Below are positions 45,181 to 55,050 of a stretch of DNA of 64,000 bases, piece by piece. Source of the stretch: Pedobacter sandarakinus (GTDB taxonomy: Bacteria > Bacteroidota > Bacteroidia > Sphingobacteriales > Sphingobacteriaceae). The position numbers were made by a program, and so were the translations under genes. Location: contig NZ_JAPIVG010000003.1 of NCBI RefSeq assembly GCF_026240095.1, positions 310,001 through 374,000 of the forward strand, in the 5' to 3' direction. The stretch's first letter is position 1. Each line of letters begins with the position of its first letter. A model generated the notes under the pieces. The model made no database searches, was not told where the DNA came from, and worked only from the letters and a program-made list of their open reading frames with translations.

Positions 45181-45390
45181 TTAAAGATATTGTTTCTTTC
45201 TTGTAACCCCTTTTTTTTCATCCAGTTAAATCAGATCTTCATCACAATCATTACAAATGAGTATTGCTTCAGTAATGGATTTTCTTATCAATACAAGTGT
45301 ATCAATCAAGTTAACTTCATCAAAAAGATAGATAAGATTATAAATCGAAAATGATAAAGCCCTATCTTTATAATTTAATTATCCTGTTGC

Positions 45391-46110
45391 ATGTATAAGT
45401 GTATTATTGTTGATGATGAACCGCATGCGGTAGAGGGTTTAAAGCGTTATATTGCCACAATACCCAACCTAGAGCTTGTTAATAGTTTTACAGATCCTGT
45501 TAAGGCACTGATGGAAATAACTGCAGGAGCAAACGTAGATTTGATTTTGCTAGATGTAGATATGCCTGGTTTAAATGGAACGACACTGGCACCAGAAATC
45601 AGGTCTAAAACAAACAAGCTGGTTTTTACAACTGCCCATAAAAAATATGCATTCGAGGCTTTTGAAGTTCAGGCAGATGCTTTTTTATTAAAGCCTTACA
45701 CCCAAGGCAAATTTGCTGTAACCATTAACAAACTTTTCCCGCACACAAATGAAACAGTAGATGATTTCATGTTTATAAAAAGCAAAGAAGAAAATTTTAG
45801 ACTTATTAAAGTTAAGTATGCCGATATTATAGCTATAGAAAGCAAGTTGAATTATGTGCAGGTACATACTCTTAACAAAAGCATTCTCACCTATACTTCA
45901 TTAGCAGAAATTTCTAAAAAGTTAAAAATATACGATAGGTTTTTGCAATTTCAACGCAGTTTCATCATTTCGCAGGATTACATTGATTACATAGAGGGGA
46001 GTTCGATCATCATGATCAATGGAATCAAAATTAGTGTTGGCGAATACTACAAAAAGTATTTCAATGAGTTTATCAGTAGTAAGCTATTTAAAGCTAAACG
46101 AAGAACTTAA
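45391..46110 (+). CDS. LytTR-type response regulator
   Basis: A 239-residue DNA-binding regulator. The receiver (about 1-120) has DDEPHAVEGL, phospho-Asp in LILLDVDMPG and the conserved Lys in FLLKPYTQ. The LytTR domain (about 130-232) has FIKSKEENFRLIKVKYADII and the loop pattern FLQFQRSFIIS, which binds DNA as a beta sheet. The kinase at 46269-47369 is the expected partner, 158 bases downstream. Confidence 0.93.
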   Translation: MYKCIIVDDEPHAVEGLKRYIATIPNLELVNSFTDPVKALMEITAGANVDLILLDVDMPGLNGTTLAPEIRSKTNKLVFTTAHKKYAFEAFEVQADAFLLKPYTQGKFAVTINKLFPHTNETVDDFMFIKSKEENFRLIKVKYADIIAIESKLNYVQVHTLNKSILTYTSLAEISKKLKIYDRFLQFQRSFIISQDYIDYIEGSSIIMINGIKISVGEYYKKYFNEFISSKLFKAKRRT

Positions 46111-46268
46111 AATGCTGGTGTACGCCAGCCGAGAGCGGTACGGTGAGTCGGCATCTTCAATGCAACACTATATTTGAGATTTGTAAATGATAGGTGAAAC
46201 TGCAACCGAGCACAGCGGTTATAAAATGAATTGTACATAGCGAATGGGGTTAAGGTGAATAAAATTAG

Positions 46269-47369
46269 ATGGGCGAGCACATTTCTTCTTGGTTTAAGCG
46301 AAATTGGATACATGTATTAGTTTGGTCGATCTTTATTGCTTATGAGATTGGCGTGGTGGGCCTCGTTCTTGGAACCTTCAGTAATCCTATTAACTATGCC
46401 AGCCACTACATCATTATCATTAGTTTCTTCTATTTTAATGCCCATAAACTATTACCGTGGGCATTAACGAAAGAAATTAACACATTTTGGTTGTTGCCAC
46501 TTTCCCTGGCAATTAGTATCTCGATTTATATTCTGGCTAACTACGAGCTGGATATTTTACTTACAAAAAATCATCTTGTAGAGACCGCAACCCCAATAGT
46601 ATTAGATACGAACTATATTCTCAAAATTCTTTATCGAAGTGTTTACATTTTAGGCTTCTCTGTAGCATATTTTTTCCTGATCAACTATTTACGAGAAAGA
46701 CAGCTAACCGAGCGCATGCATAACGAGCATTTAGAAAGGTTAATTGAGGAAGAAAAGATGAAACGATCTTTAGCTAAAGCCCAGAATGACTTTTTGAAAG
46801 CCCAGATTAATCCACATTTTCTATTTAATACATTAGACTATATATTTCATACCATCAGCGAAGTATCACATGATGGTGCCGATGCGGTAATGACCCTATC
46901 TGAGATGATGCGCTATGCCGTGGATTCTACAGATGTAGATGATGCCGTTTTATTAGGCGACGAGCTGGAACAGGTAAACAAATTAATTTACATCTATCAA
47001 CTGCGGAAAAATATGGAGTTAAAAATTATGACCTACTTTAGCGATGAAGTAATGGCTTTGCGTATTATTCCATTGGTGGTGTTAACATTGGTAGAGAATA
47101 TTTTTAAGCACGGCAATGTGAACCATCCAGATTTACCAATATTAATTAGTGTAGTATTGGCAGAGAAGAAACTATGCATTGAAACCCGTAACGCGATAAA
47201 CCTTAAGCCTAAAATAGGAGGTACCAATGCTGGGATGAATAACATCAAAGAACGTTTGCTTTTTGCTTACGGTGATGAAATAACCTTCAACTTTGGGCAA
47301 GAAGATCAGTTGTTTTATACCAAAATTACAATCCCGATAGGTTTTCTTCATTCATCCCCAAAAGATTAG
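46269..47369 (+). CDS. LytS/YehU-type sensor histidine kinase
   Basis: A 366-residue kinase with four predicted membrane helices (about residues 12-150). The HisKA-like box (LKAQINPHFLFNTLDYIFHT) carries the phospho-accepting His. The ATPase domain has VLTLVENIFKHG and GMNNIKERLLFAYG. It is probably the partner of the LytTR regulator just upstream. Such pairs in Bacteroidota often control cell-surface genes; here the polysaccharide locus next to it is an attractive target, without direct proof. Confidence 0.9.
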   Translation: MGEHISSWFKRNWIHVLVWSIFIAYEIGVVGLVLGTFSNPINYASHYIIIISFFYFNAHKLLPWALTKEINTFWLLPLSLAISISIYILANYELDILLTKNHLVETATPIVLDTNYILKILYRSVYILGFSVAYFFLINYLRERQLTERMHNEHLERLIEEEKMKRSLAKAQNDFLKAQINPHFLFNTLDYIFHTISEVSHDGADAVMTLSEMMRYAVDSTDVDDAVLLGDELEQVNKLIYIYQLRKNMELKIMTYFSDEVMALRIIPLVVLTLVENIFKHGNVNHPDLPILISVVLAEKKLCIETRNAINLKPKIGGTNAGMNNIKERLLFAYGDEITFNFGQEDQLFYTKITIPIGFLHSSPKD

Positions 47370-47596
47370 CATGTATAGCTTATTCTAATCTACGGCTCTT
47401 ACTTTTTTAAACGGCCAATGACATAAATAGCTCCAAAATATGCTACAATGCGATACCTTGCATGTTTTTGATAGCACATTTTGCGGCAGGATAAATTCAA
47501 AGCAAATTATTAATCGCTTTTTTCTTTTAGGGTAAAACATTAATAACCTGCGCTTGTTATTAATTCATCTACCATTACACAAGATTAATATTCAAT

Positions 47597-48058
47597 ATGG
47601 AAAATCAAGAAAAAACAGTTGAGGTATTAAATGACCTTATTCAAATTAACAACGACAGAGCAGATGGCTTTGATAAAGCTGCGAAAGATTTAGATGATAA
47701 AAACATTGACCTTAAAGCTACGTTTGATAAACTTTCATCAGATAGCAGGGAAAATGTAACTGAACTTGCTGGTTTAGTAGGCAGAAATGGTGAAAATCCT
47801 GATAATGGCAATACCGTTTTAGGGACTTTACACCGTGCCTGGATTGATATCAAAGCAAGCTTCGGTGGTGATGATCGTCATAGTATTCTAGCAGAATGCG
47901 AAAGAGGTGAGGATGCAATTAAAAAAGCTTACCGCGATGCCCTTCAGGAAAATGAATTGGGTGAGCAAGTAAGAACAGTTTTGTTGAAACAACAAGATGG
48001 AATTAATGCTAGCCACGATGCCATTAAAGCACTTAGAGATGCACACGCTGCATTGTAA
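47597..48058 (+). CDS. PA2169-family four-helix-bundle protein
   Basis: A 153-residue, acidic, all-helical protein of the PA2169 (DUF2383, ferritin-like) family: VEVLNDLIQINNDRADGFDK, then GTLHRAWIDIKASFGGDDRH and ILAECERGEDAIKKAYRDAL. The family is linked to stress and stationary phase but has no proven reaction. A clear terminator follows. It is a single-gene unit. Confidence 0.9.
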   Translation: MENQEKTVEVLNDLIQINNDRADGFDKAAKDLDDKNIDLKATFDKLSSDSRENVTELAGLVGRNGENPDNGNTVLGTLHRAWIDIKASFGGDDRHSILAECERGEDAIKKAYRDALQENELGEQVRTVLLKQQDGINASHDAIKALRDAHAAL

Positions 48059-48072
48059 ATAAGCTAAAATTG

Positions 48073-48110
48073 AAAAACCCGTAGAATTTACTTCTACGGG
48101 TTTTTTGTTT
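48073..48110 (+). terminator. Terminator after the PA2169-type gene
   Basis: AAAAACCCGTAGAA (48073-48086) and TTCTACGGGTTTTT (48092-48105) form a 14-bp perfect stem with a five-base loop, followed by further Ts. Confidence 0.93.
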
Positions 48111-48186
48111 TAAAGCTTTTTTGCCGCGTATTTTTTTGCGAGGACAGGCCGAAATAGTCGATTGAATTTGACCAGCACCACAATGG

Positions 48187-51100
48187 CTATATTAGCGGGA
48201 GTTCCTGCGCACTTCCCATTGCAATATTTCCTTCAAGCGGTATTTCAAACCAAAATTCTGACCCTTCGTTAACTTCACTTGTAACGCCAATTTCTCCATT
48301 GTGGCGGTGTATGATTTGTGCAGAAATATATAACCCCAATCCCAGACCAGAAAAATGACTTGAAGATTCTTCTACTCTAAAGAAACGATCGAATATAAAT
48401 TTCGCTTTATCTTTCGGAATACCAATACCCTGATCTTTTACCGATAACCGAAGTTTCTTTCCATCTGATTTTGCTTTTATCAATATCTCTTTCCCATGAG
48501 GAGAGTATTTAAGTGCATTTGATAAAAAGTTAGATATCACTTGTTCAATTCGATTGCGGTCTGCTGTAATTAAAACTTCGTCGATTTCTTTCTTGATGAT
48601 TTGGTTGCCCAAATTGCCTTGTATGCCATCTATTGATTCGCCGACAATCTCTTTAATCTGGAAAGAGGAAATGCTAAATGCCATTTTGCCCGCCTGAATT
48701 TTTGTTACATCAAGTAAATCATCTACCAAGCGGGTTAGCTTGCCAATTTGCCTGTTCGCCTTATCAATAAACCCAAAAATATTACCAAACTTTTCTTCCC
48801 TCGCCATCTTCATCGCAAATTGTAAATATCCTTTTATAGAGGTAATCGGCGTTTTCAATTCGTGACTTGCAATACTCATGAACTCGTCTTTCTTGTTCAT
48901 AAGTTCTTTGGTAGTACGTTGGGCAATCATCAGGTCTGTTACTTCAAAGCCGAAAAAAGAAATTCCGTCTATCTTACCATCGGCAGCAAACACTGGATTT
49001 ATAATCAAATCAAACCAGGTGTCTACAAATTCTCCGGTTTCAAGATCTTTCTGGCGAAGTTTGTATGAATTAGCAATGTAGGTTTTCCCTGAACGAATTA
49101 CCTGTTCTTCAATTGCGCTAAGTTCCTTTGTTGCAAATTGCGATTCTGGGTGCATCGGTTCGCCAATATAACTCCTTTGATCGTCGAAGTTGGAAAAAGC
49201 CTCGTTCACGAACTCATATAACAATTGCTTTCCTCTACGAATGCTAATTAACGCCGGCGCTTTTTTAAAGATGCTATAAAATTCATCTTGCTGCTTTTTA
49301 ATTAGGCGCTGTAATTCGTTTCTTCGTTTTTCGTTATGTTTCTGCTTGGTGATATCTATAACGTAAGTAACCGCATCCTTAAGTTCCTCATCTAACACTG
49401 CCGATCCCAGTAGCACATCTATCGTTTTACCATCTTTCCTAATGTATTGCTTTTCGAATGGGGGGCAAAAACCTTCATTCTTTACCAGCTCTGCCGAAAT
49501 TTTGCTGATTGGTAAAAACTCATCCGGCGTTATATTTTGCCAATGAATTTTACCCTGGTTAAATTCCTCTTCGGTGTAGCCAAGCATATCAAGGAAGATT
49601 TTGTTCGCCATTTCAATCATACCCGTATCAATATTCGAGAAGAGCATTCCAATTACATTAGAATCGAATATTTTCCTAAATTTCCTTTCAGTATTGCTTA
49701 GTTTAATTTCGGTATCTGCTAAAACGGAAATATCCAGGATAGATCCCACCATTCGATATGGCACCTGGTTCTCATCGAATAAAATACTACCCCGATCAAG
49801 AATTGTGGCGTAACTTCCATCGGCCTTGTTTAGTCTGTATTGTGCTGTCCACTGTTCCTGGCTGTTGTTGATGGCATTGTAAACACTTTCTTTTACACGC
49901 TGCCTGTCGTCTGGGTGGATGATATCAAAATAAAAAGAAATATTATTGTTTCCAGCCCCATTTTTATAGCCAAACATGGTGGTAAAATTATCACTTCGCC
50001 ACATGGTATTATCGGCAAGGTTCCAATCCCAAATGGTATCATTGGTAGCTTGCGCAACTAAATTGAACCTGGTTTCGCTTTCTGATAAGCGTTCGGTCCT
50101 TTCTTTTACTTTATCTTCAAGATCTTGGTTTAATCGCTTAAGATTCTCCCGGGTACCAAGAAGCTCGTTATAGTTTTTCTTTAATTTATCTTCAGATATT
50201 TTTTGCTTGCTAATATCTGTTAACGTGGCTGCAAACCCATCAGACATCTTCACCGCTACCAGCTCGAGCCAGACTTTATCATTTAACTTAAATTCGAATT
50301 GCAGCGGATTTCCTTTTTCTACTACGCCCACGTATCTTTCTAATAAGGCAGCTTCGGTAAGTTCGGGTAAACCTTCCATCAGCCGGGCTTTAGTAAGGTC
50401 GTCCTTAGATTTGCTAAGAATTTTCAGCGCAGCATCATTAAAAGATATGCACTCAAAGTCTGTAATAAAGTGCTGTTTATTTCTAACAGCTTTAAACGCA
50501 AGTACACCATTCAAACTTGCGTTAAATACACCGTTTATAATATTGTTAAGTTCGGTAAGTTTAGAAATATCTACAAAAGTAATTACAACTCCGTCATTCT
50601 TCTTATCCTTGCGGGTATAAGGCATAATGCGCATTAGGCTGCTGTCTCCATTTCTAATTTGGATCTCTTTTTCAACAACCTTTCCGGTTTTTAATACCTG
50701 CTGAATATCACTGTTCAGGTTATCTACCTTTATGTTATTCGAAATTTGTAGAATAGAGCGACCAATATCTGCCTCAATAAGGTTAACCATCGCAATTGCA
50801 GCGGCATTAAACTTGCGGATATACATGTTGCTATCCACAAATATTTGCCCAATTTCAGTACTTCTAAAATAGTTATCTAAATCATCATTTAATTCCAGAA
50901 GTTCTTTAATCTTTAGCTGATGTTCGGTGTTGAGTGTATGCAGTTCTTCATTTAACGACTGCAGTTCTTCATTGCTCGATTGCAGTTCCTCATTGGCCGA
51001 AAGAAGCTCTTCGTTAGTAGACTGCAGTTCTTCATTGGTGGTTTCCATTTCCTCAACAGCCAGCTGCAGGTTGCTTTTGGTTTCGTTGAGTTCGGCCTCT

Positions 51101-53031
51101 AATTCGAAGATATATTCGTTCTGGGTGCCACTGTGGGCATCTAAAACACCCATTTCGTTTTTCTCTGGAATAGTCTCGAGCGTACTCTCTCCAAAAACGA
51201 TCATGGTATAAGGATTGCCATTTTGAGTGACAGGCGGTTGTACGGAAATATTTAAATAAATTTCCTGGTTATCTTTAACAAAACGGATCCTTTTGAGGTG
51301 TGTCGTTTCATTTTCTTTCCAAGCTTTGCGAAGTGCTGTATTTAATGTAATTGATACCTCTTTAGGTACCATTTTCAGGATATTAAGTTCAATCTTATCT
51401 TCAGGTAAAGAAAGATACTGCCGATAATCGCCCAAAGCATCCTGCATGATGTAAGACTTGTCTACATATACAGCAATGTATCCTAAATCTTTGGTTAAGA
51501 ACTGTGTGAGGCTCTTCTCAATTGGGCTCATCACGAAATCAACATTGCTCGGCTTCTTATTTCCTTTTTCGATGATGGATCTGGTACCGGTGTTGTACGT
51601 GTTATAGCTTGCGTAATTAATGATACCCGTTTTTTGATAAATTTTCCATTTGCTTGATACTTCTGTAAAACCATCTTTTAATGATGATGCAGTCTCACTA
51701 GAACCTAAAAAAAGATAACCTCCATGTACCAGTGAGAAATGAAATACAGAGAGTATTTTTTCCTGAAGAATATTATTCACATAGATGAGCATGTTCCTAC
51801 ACGTCACCATGTCGTTTTTAATAAATGGTGGCGATTTAATTACATCATGCTTTGCAAAAACCACCATCTTCCTGATTTCTGGGAGCACGCCATAGAATGC
51901 TCCATCCTGTACGAAATACTTTTTAAATAATTTAGATGGCACCTCATTACCGATGCTTTCAGGATACTGGTTCTTGGCCGCAATCTCGATACTCTTTTCA
52001 TCGATATCTGTTGCGAAAATTTTAATGTCTATCTTTTTTCCTGATTTTTCTACACGTTCTTTTGCCAGAATAGCAACGGTGTAAGCTTCCTGCCCTGTAC
52101 TACAGGCACATACCCACACTTTTAACGTATCGCCGTTTTCCTTTTTCTGGATAATTTTATTCAGGTGATCGCTAAAAGCTTCAAATGCTTGTGTATCTCT
52201 AAAAAATTTGGTTACGCCAATTAAAAAATCTTGCGCCAAACGAGCCGTTTCCTGCTCGTCTTTTTTTAACAGACTTACATAACGTTCAAGTGATTTGATC
52301 CCATTCTCATTCATCCTACGGCCAATTCTTCTAATTATTGTTGGCGTTTTGTAGAGATTAAAATCGTTTCCGCTCTGTTGATGGACAATCTTGAAAATAT
52401 CATCGAGCAAGAGTTCATTTATTTTTCCGTTTTCGAGTATTTTAATGGGTTCTTCGTTAACATAGTTGAAAAGCTCACGGTGCATATCAGCAGGTTGCAA
52501 AATGAAATCTGCATTTCCTGATGAAATTGCGCTGTTTGGCATACCGTCAAACTTTGCTGAGCCAGGTTCCTGAACAATCACCATCCCGCCTGCTTCTTTG
52601 ATTGCTTGAATACCCTTAGTGCCATCAGTACCTGTACCAGAAAGGATAATGGCAATAGCTTTCTCTTTCTTGTCTTTGGCCAATGTGTATAAGAAATGGT
52701 CTATTGCTGTATTTGGAGCTTTAATTAGCGATTTTTCTGCCAGTTTTAGCCTACCATGGCTAACCGTCATTAATTTGTTATTTGGGATAATATATACACA
52801 ATCTTGCTGTATGGCCATTTCGTTAACGGCCTCGAAAACTTTCATGTGTGTGTGCTTGGCAACAAGCTCTACCAGTAGGCTTTTATAATCTGAAGATAAA
52901 TGTTGTATAACAACAAAGGAGAAGCTTGTATTGGCGGGCATGTGATCAAAAAATTCATGAATAGCTTCGAGGCCACCAGCTGATGCACCGATGGCGACAA
53001 TGTACTTATCATAACGTTTTATAGATTCCAT
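48187..53031 (-). CDS. CheB-CheR-PAS hybrid sensor histidine kinase
   Basis: A 1614-residue cytoplasmic signalling protein. In order: CheB methylesterase (about 7-190; IGASAGGLEAI, FVVIQHLSSD, ILSGTGTDGT), CheR methyltransferase (about 205-475; VWVCACSTGQEAYTVAILAK, ATDIDEKSIE, TCRNMLIYV), and a coiled coil of repeated N-E-E-L units (about 660-700). PAS-type domains follow to about 1370, then HisKA (HELKTPITSIKGYL, near 1387) and a HATPase domain (VKDQGIGIPKDKAKFIFDRF). No receiver is attached. I chose ATG 53031; a TTG lies 5 codons upstream. The gene follows the phytochrome by 26 bases. Confidence 0.93.
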   Translation of the reverse strand: MESIKRYDKYIVAIGASAGGLEAIHEFFDHMPANTSFSFVVIQHLSSDYKSLLVELVAKHTHMKVFEAVNEMAIQQDCVYIIPNNKLMTVSHGRLKLAEKSLIKAPNTAIDHFLYTLAKDKKEKAIAIILSGTGTDGTKGIQAIKEAGGMVIVQEPGSAKFDGMPNSAISSGNADFILQPADMHRELFNYVNEEPIKILENGKINELLLDDIFKIVHQQSGNDFNLYKTPTIIRRIGRRMNENGIKSLERYVSLLKKDEQETARLAQDFLIGVTKFFRDTQAFEAFSDHLNKIIQKKENGDTLKVWVCACSTGQEAYTVAILAKERVEKSGKKIDIKIFATDIDEKSIEIAAKNQYPESIGNEVPSKLFKKYFVQDGAFYGVLPEIRKMVVFAKHDVIKSPPFIKNDMVTCRNMLIYVNNILQEKILSVFHFSLVHGGYLFLGSSETASSLKDGFTEVSSKWKIYQKTGIINYASYNTYNTGTRSIIEKGNKKPSNVDFVMSPIEKSLTQFLTKDLGYIAVYVDKSYIMQDALGDYRQYLSLPEDKIELNILKMVPKEVSITLNTALRKAWKENETTHLKRIRFVKDNQEIYLNISVQPPVTQNGNPYTMIVFGESTLETIPEKNEMGVLDAHSGTQNEYIFELEAELNETKSNLQLAVEEMETTNEELQSTNEELLSANEELQSSNEELQSLNEELHTLNTEHQLKIKELLELNDDLDNYFRSTEIGQIFVDSNMYIRKFNAAAIAMVNLIEADIGRSILQISNNIKVDNLNSDIQQVLKTGKVVEKEIQIRNGDSSLMRIMPYTRKDKKNDGVVITFVDISKLTELNNIINGVFNASLNGVLAFKAVRNKQHFITDFECISFNDAALKILSKSKDDLTKARLMEGLPELTEAALLERYVGVVEKGNPLQFEFKLNDKVWLELVAVKMSDGFAATLTDISKQKISEDKLKKNYNELLGTRENLKRLNQDLEDKVKERTERLSESETRFNLVAQATNDTIWDWNLADNTMWRSDNFTTMFGYKNGAGNNNISFYFDIIHPDDRQRVKESVYNAINNSQEQWTAQYRLNKADGSYATILDRGSILFDENQVPYRMVGSILDISVLADTEIKLSNTERKFRKIFDSNVIGMLFSNIDTGMIEMANKIFLDMLGYTEEEFNQGKIHWQNITPDEFLPISKISAELVKNEGFCPPFEKQYIRKDGKTIDVLLGSAVLDEELKDAVTYVIDITKQKHNEKRRNELQRLIKKQQDEFYSIFKKAPALISIRRGKQLLYEFVNEAFSNFDDQRSYIGEPMHPESQFATKELSAIEEQVIRSGKTYIANSYKLRQKDLETGEFVDTWFDLIINPVFAADGKIDGISFFGFEVTDLMIAQRTTKELMNKKDEFMSIASHELKTPITSIKGYLQFAMKMAREEKFGNIFGFIDKANRQIGKLTRLVDDLLDVTKIQAGKMAFSISSFQIKEIVGESIDGIQGNLGNQIIKKEIDEVLITADRNRIEQVISNFLSNALKYSPHGKEILIKAKSDGKKLRLSVKDQGIGIPKDKAKFIFDRFFRVEESSSHFSGLGLGLYISAQIIHRHNGEIGVTSEVNEGSEFWFEIPLEGNIAMGSAQELPLI

Positions 53032-53057
53032 AATTCTGCGCTGCAATATTCCCTTTT

Positions 53058-54587
53058 TTAATTGTACTGCTGTGATGATTGAAAATCGAACATGAAATTT
53101 TTTAATGATTCAGCTGCTTCAACTTCTAATCTAGACCATTCTTCAGCTTGTCCGTATACCGTTTGAAGCCAAATCTTGAACGAATTACGTGGATGATATT
53201 TCAAACCATCTTTAGCGAAATTAATTGCCTGATTTGGATCACCTCCCCATTTAATATCTTTTATCGACTCTGGTCTAAAACACATAATGAAGTCACTTCC
53301 GTTATTACTTGTTGGTATAACAAGCACACCACTTGCAATATCAGTGTAAGCCCTTGCTTCATCATAAACTTCTCCAAGTTCGTGGCTTGCAAACACGGCT
53401 CCCGAAGTCTTTCCAGCTGCCCATAAAAGCAAATTTTCTAGTGCTTCTTCATCGGGAACAGCGCCCTCAGAAGTGATTTTTCCGTTAATGCTCACCACAA
53501 ATCCTGATGCCTTAAACAAAGAAAGCAGGTTTTGGTTTTCGTCATCGATCAATCCGTTCACAATACTGCCTTTATTAAAAACATTTTCGGTAATTGCTGC
53601 CTGTATTTTCAATAAGGTAGTAGATTCTGTTAGCGTTTCTTGCATGGTTACACCGGCAATACGCGATGAGATCTCCATACTTAACCATTCGAAAATTGAA
53701 CGATGCTCGTTACTTAAATATTTAGGGGTATTGTGATGACAAGATATTAAACCCCAAAGTTTTCCATCAACCATAACCCTTATAGACATTGAGGCCATTA
53801 CGTGCATATTGGCCATATATTCCAGGTGCACGCCTGCTACGCTACGGAGATTGCAATCAGATAGGTCGAGAAAACCATTGCTTACAGGATTTATTACAGG
53901 ATATAATTTGTAAGCGATATAACTTCTGTTAGGAATTAACCTGTATGGATTATTTGTATATAGTGCTCTTGCTTGTTTAGGTACATCAGATGCCGGGAAT
54001 GTTTGCCCTAAATAAGGCTCAAGTTCACCGGTAATTTCTTCCGCAACTACGCTTCCATTCCAGTTTTTATCAAAACGGTACATCCGTATGCCATCAAACC
54101 CAGAGATTCGCCTTATTTCTTTAATGCTTGCCTCGCAAATTTCTTCTAAACTATTCGTATGCTCTATAGTGGATATAAAAGACCGCACTTCTTTAAAAAC
54201 TTCTGTAAAGCTTCTAGGCGGATTCGAATCTTCCTGTTCAATTTCCAGAATGAGCATATCTTTCTTTACGTGTAAAAGCACATTAACGGGAATGGCCTTA
54301 CCATTAACGAGTATTGGTAGCAAGAAAGGTATTCTATTCCGCTCGCCTTTGGCTACTTCAGCGCCAAGCATTTCAATATCGCTGCTACTGAACCAATCTT
54401 GTAATTTGGTCCCGACGGTCTCTTGCACCGTTTTAGTGGTAAGCTGATCAATATTTTCGCTACCCTGGATAATTTCGAAGGTCTGTTTATCTGCTACAAG
54501 CAAGTAACCGTAATCTTGTATGGAATTGGTTTGATGGATGGCAAGATTTCCACAGAACTGCGCATCGTAATTTTTCATTTCAGGCAT
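53058..54587 (-). CDS. Bacteriophytochrome photosensory module without a kinase
   Basis: A 509-residue PAS-GAF-PHY protein that ends after PHY. Cys 12 (QFCGNLAIHQTNSIQDYGYL) aligns with the biliverdin-binding Cys of bacteriophytochromes. The GAF domain has FPASDVPKQARALY and GVHLEYMANMHVMASMSIRV with its conserved His. The PHY tongue motif is present as KWGGDP and PRNSF. Usual bacteriophytochromes continue into a histidine kinase, but here only a short helix follows. The hybrid kinase gene starts 26 bases downstream on the same strand, so it is the likely output partner. Confidence 0.92.
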   Translation of the reverse strand: MPEMKNYDAQFCGNLAIHQTNSIQDYGYLLVADKQTFEIIQGSENIDQLTTKTVQETVGTKLQDWFSSSDIEMLGAEVAKGERNRIPFLLPILVNGKAIPVNVLLHVKKDMLILEIEQEDSNPPRSFTEVFKEVRSFISTIEHTNSLEEICEASIKEIRRISGFDGIRMYRFDKNWNGSVVAEEITGELEPYLGQTFPASDVPKQARALYTNNPYRLIPNRSYIAYKLYPVINPVSNGFLDLSDCNLRSVAGVHLEYMANMHVMASMSIRVMVDGKLWGLISCHHNTPKYLSNEHRSIFEWLSMEISSRIAGVTMQETLTESTTLLKIQAAITENVFNKGSIVNGLIDDENQNLLSLFKASGFVVSINGKITSEGAVPDEEALENLLLWAAGKTSGAVFASHELGEVYDEARAYTDIASGVLVIPTSNNGSDFIMCFRPESIKDIKWGGDPNQAINFAKDGLKYHPRNSFKIWLQTVYGQAEEWSRLEVEAAESLKNFMFDFQSSQQYN

Positions 54588-55050
54588 TCATTCTTATTTG
54601 TTGCTTAATTAATTCATGGTCGGTAGGGGCCAGCTGAGCAACCAAGCAGGTTGTTTTTAATCATTGCCATTGTGGCATTAAGAGGGCATAAAAATATGTA
54701 TTATAAGTCGTTTTTTTAGGTCCGCAGGTCATAATTAAGTAATCTACTAAGCTCGAGATGGTTTAAAATTATAAGAGTTGATTAATCTTTAGTTTCAATC
54801 GGCGGCACTTACAACCTATGGTTTTGAAGCTTTACGATTTAAAGCGCTTACACAATCCATCATAATATTATTGAAGTTGCAATCACCAACGCTTTTTTTG
54901 GCTAGGCGAAAAATCTGCTAGCCATCATTCGATTAAAATAAAAATTAGGCAAAACTTAATCTTAAAATCTAGGGTTGTAAATATTACAAGCCAACTAACG
55001 ATGCTTGGTTTGCATTCTTAAACTGAACCGTCTCATTACAAATAATCAAA
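54588..55050. other. Divergent spacer between phytochrome and catalase
   Basis: 463 AT-rich bases upstream of two divergent genes. It contains a Fur/PerR-like palindrome at 54975-54989 close to the catalase. TTGGTTTG (55005-55012) is a one-mismatch -7 element for the catalase. I see no clear promoter for the phytochrome and no coding frame. Confidence 0.6.
54975..54989. promoter_or_regulatory. Fur/PerR-like box upstream of the catalase
   Basis: TTGTAAATATTACAA is a 6-3-6 inverted repeat. It agrees with 11 of the 14 defined positions in the PerR box form TTATAAT-n-ATTATAA. It ends 15 bases before the TTGGTTTG element and 61 bases before the catalase ATG. Repression by a Fur-family peroxide sensor is inference. 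Confidence 0.5.

Larger units (their letters stand above)
44585..45390. other. Large intergenic region between the polysaccharide locus and the LytTR regulator
   Basis: 806 bases containing the -7 element at 44590, a leftward terminator (44807-44836), one weak leftward ORF (44901-45098), nested inverted repeats and a rightward terminator (45120-45180). Neither terminator serves a clear protein gene. This suggests at least one RNA on each strand. I see no tRNA or known riboswitch pattern. Confidence 0.6.

Noticed and set aside
45142-45354. Rightward ORF of 70 codons before the LytTR gene
   Set aside because: It runs through the terminator hairpin at 45153-45180, has a low-complexity Phe/Ile/Asn-rich composition and no sensible structure.
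50945-51060. Short tandem repeats that might be taken for a CRISPR array
   Set aside because: They are in-frame codon repeats of the N-E-E-L coiled coil in the hybrid kinase, with no spacers of constant length. I saw no CRISPR array in the window.
48187-53031. Reading the hybrid protein as a CheB-type chemotaxis enzyme alone
   Set aside because: CheB is only the first domain; CheR, PAS, HisKA and HATPase domains are all visible in the same frame.
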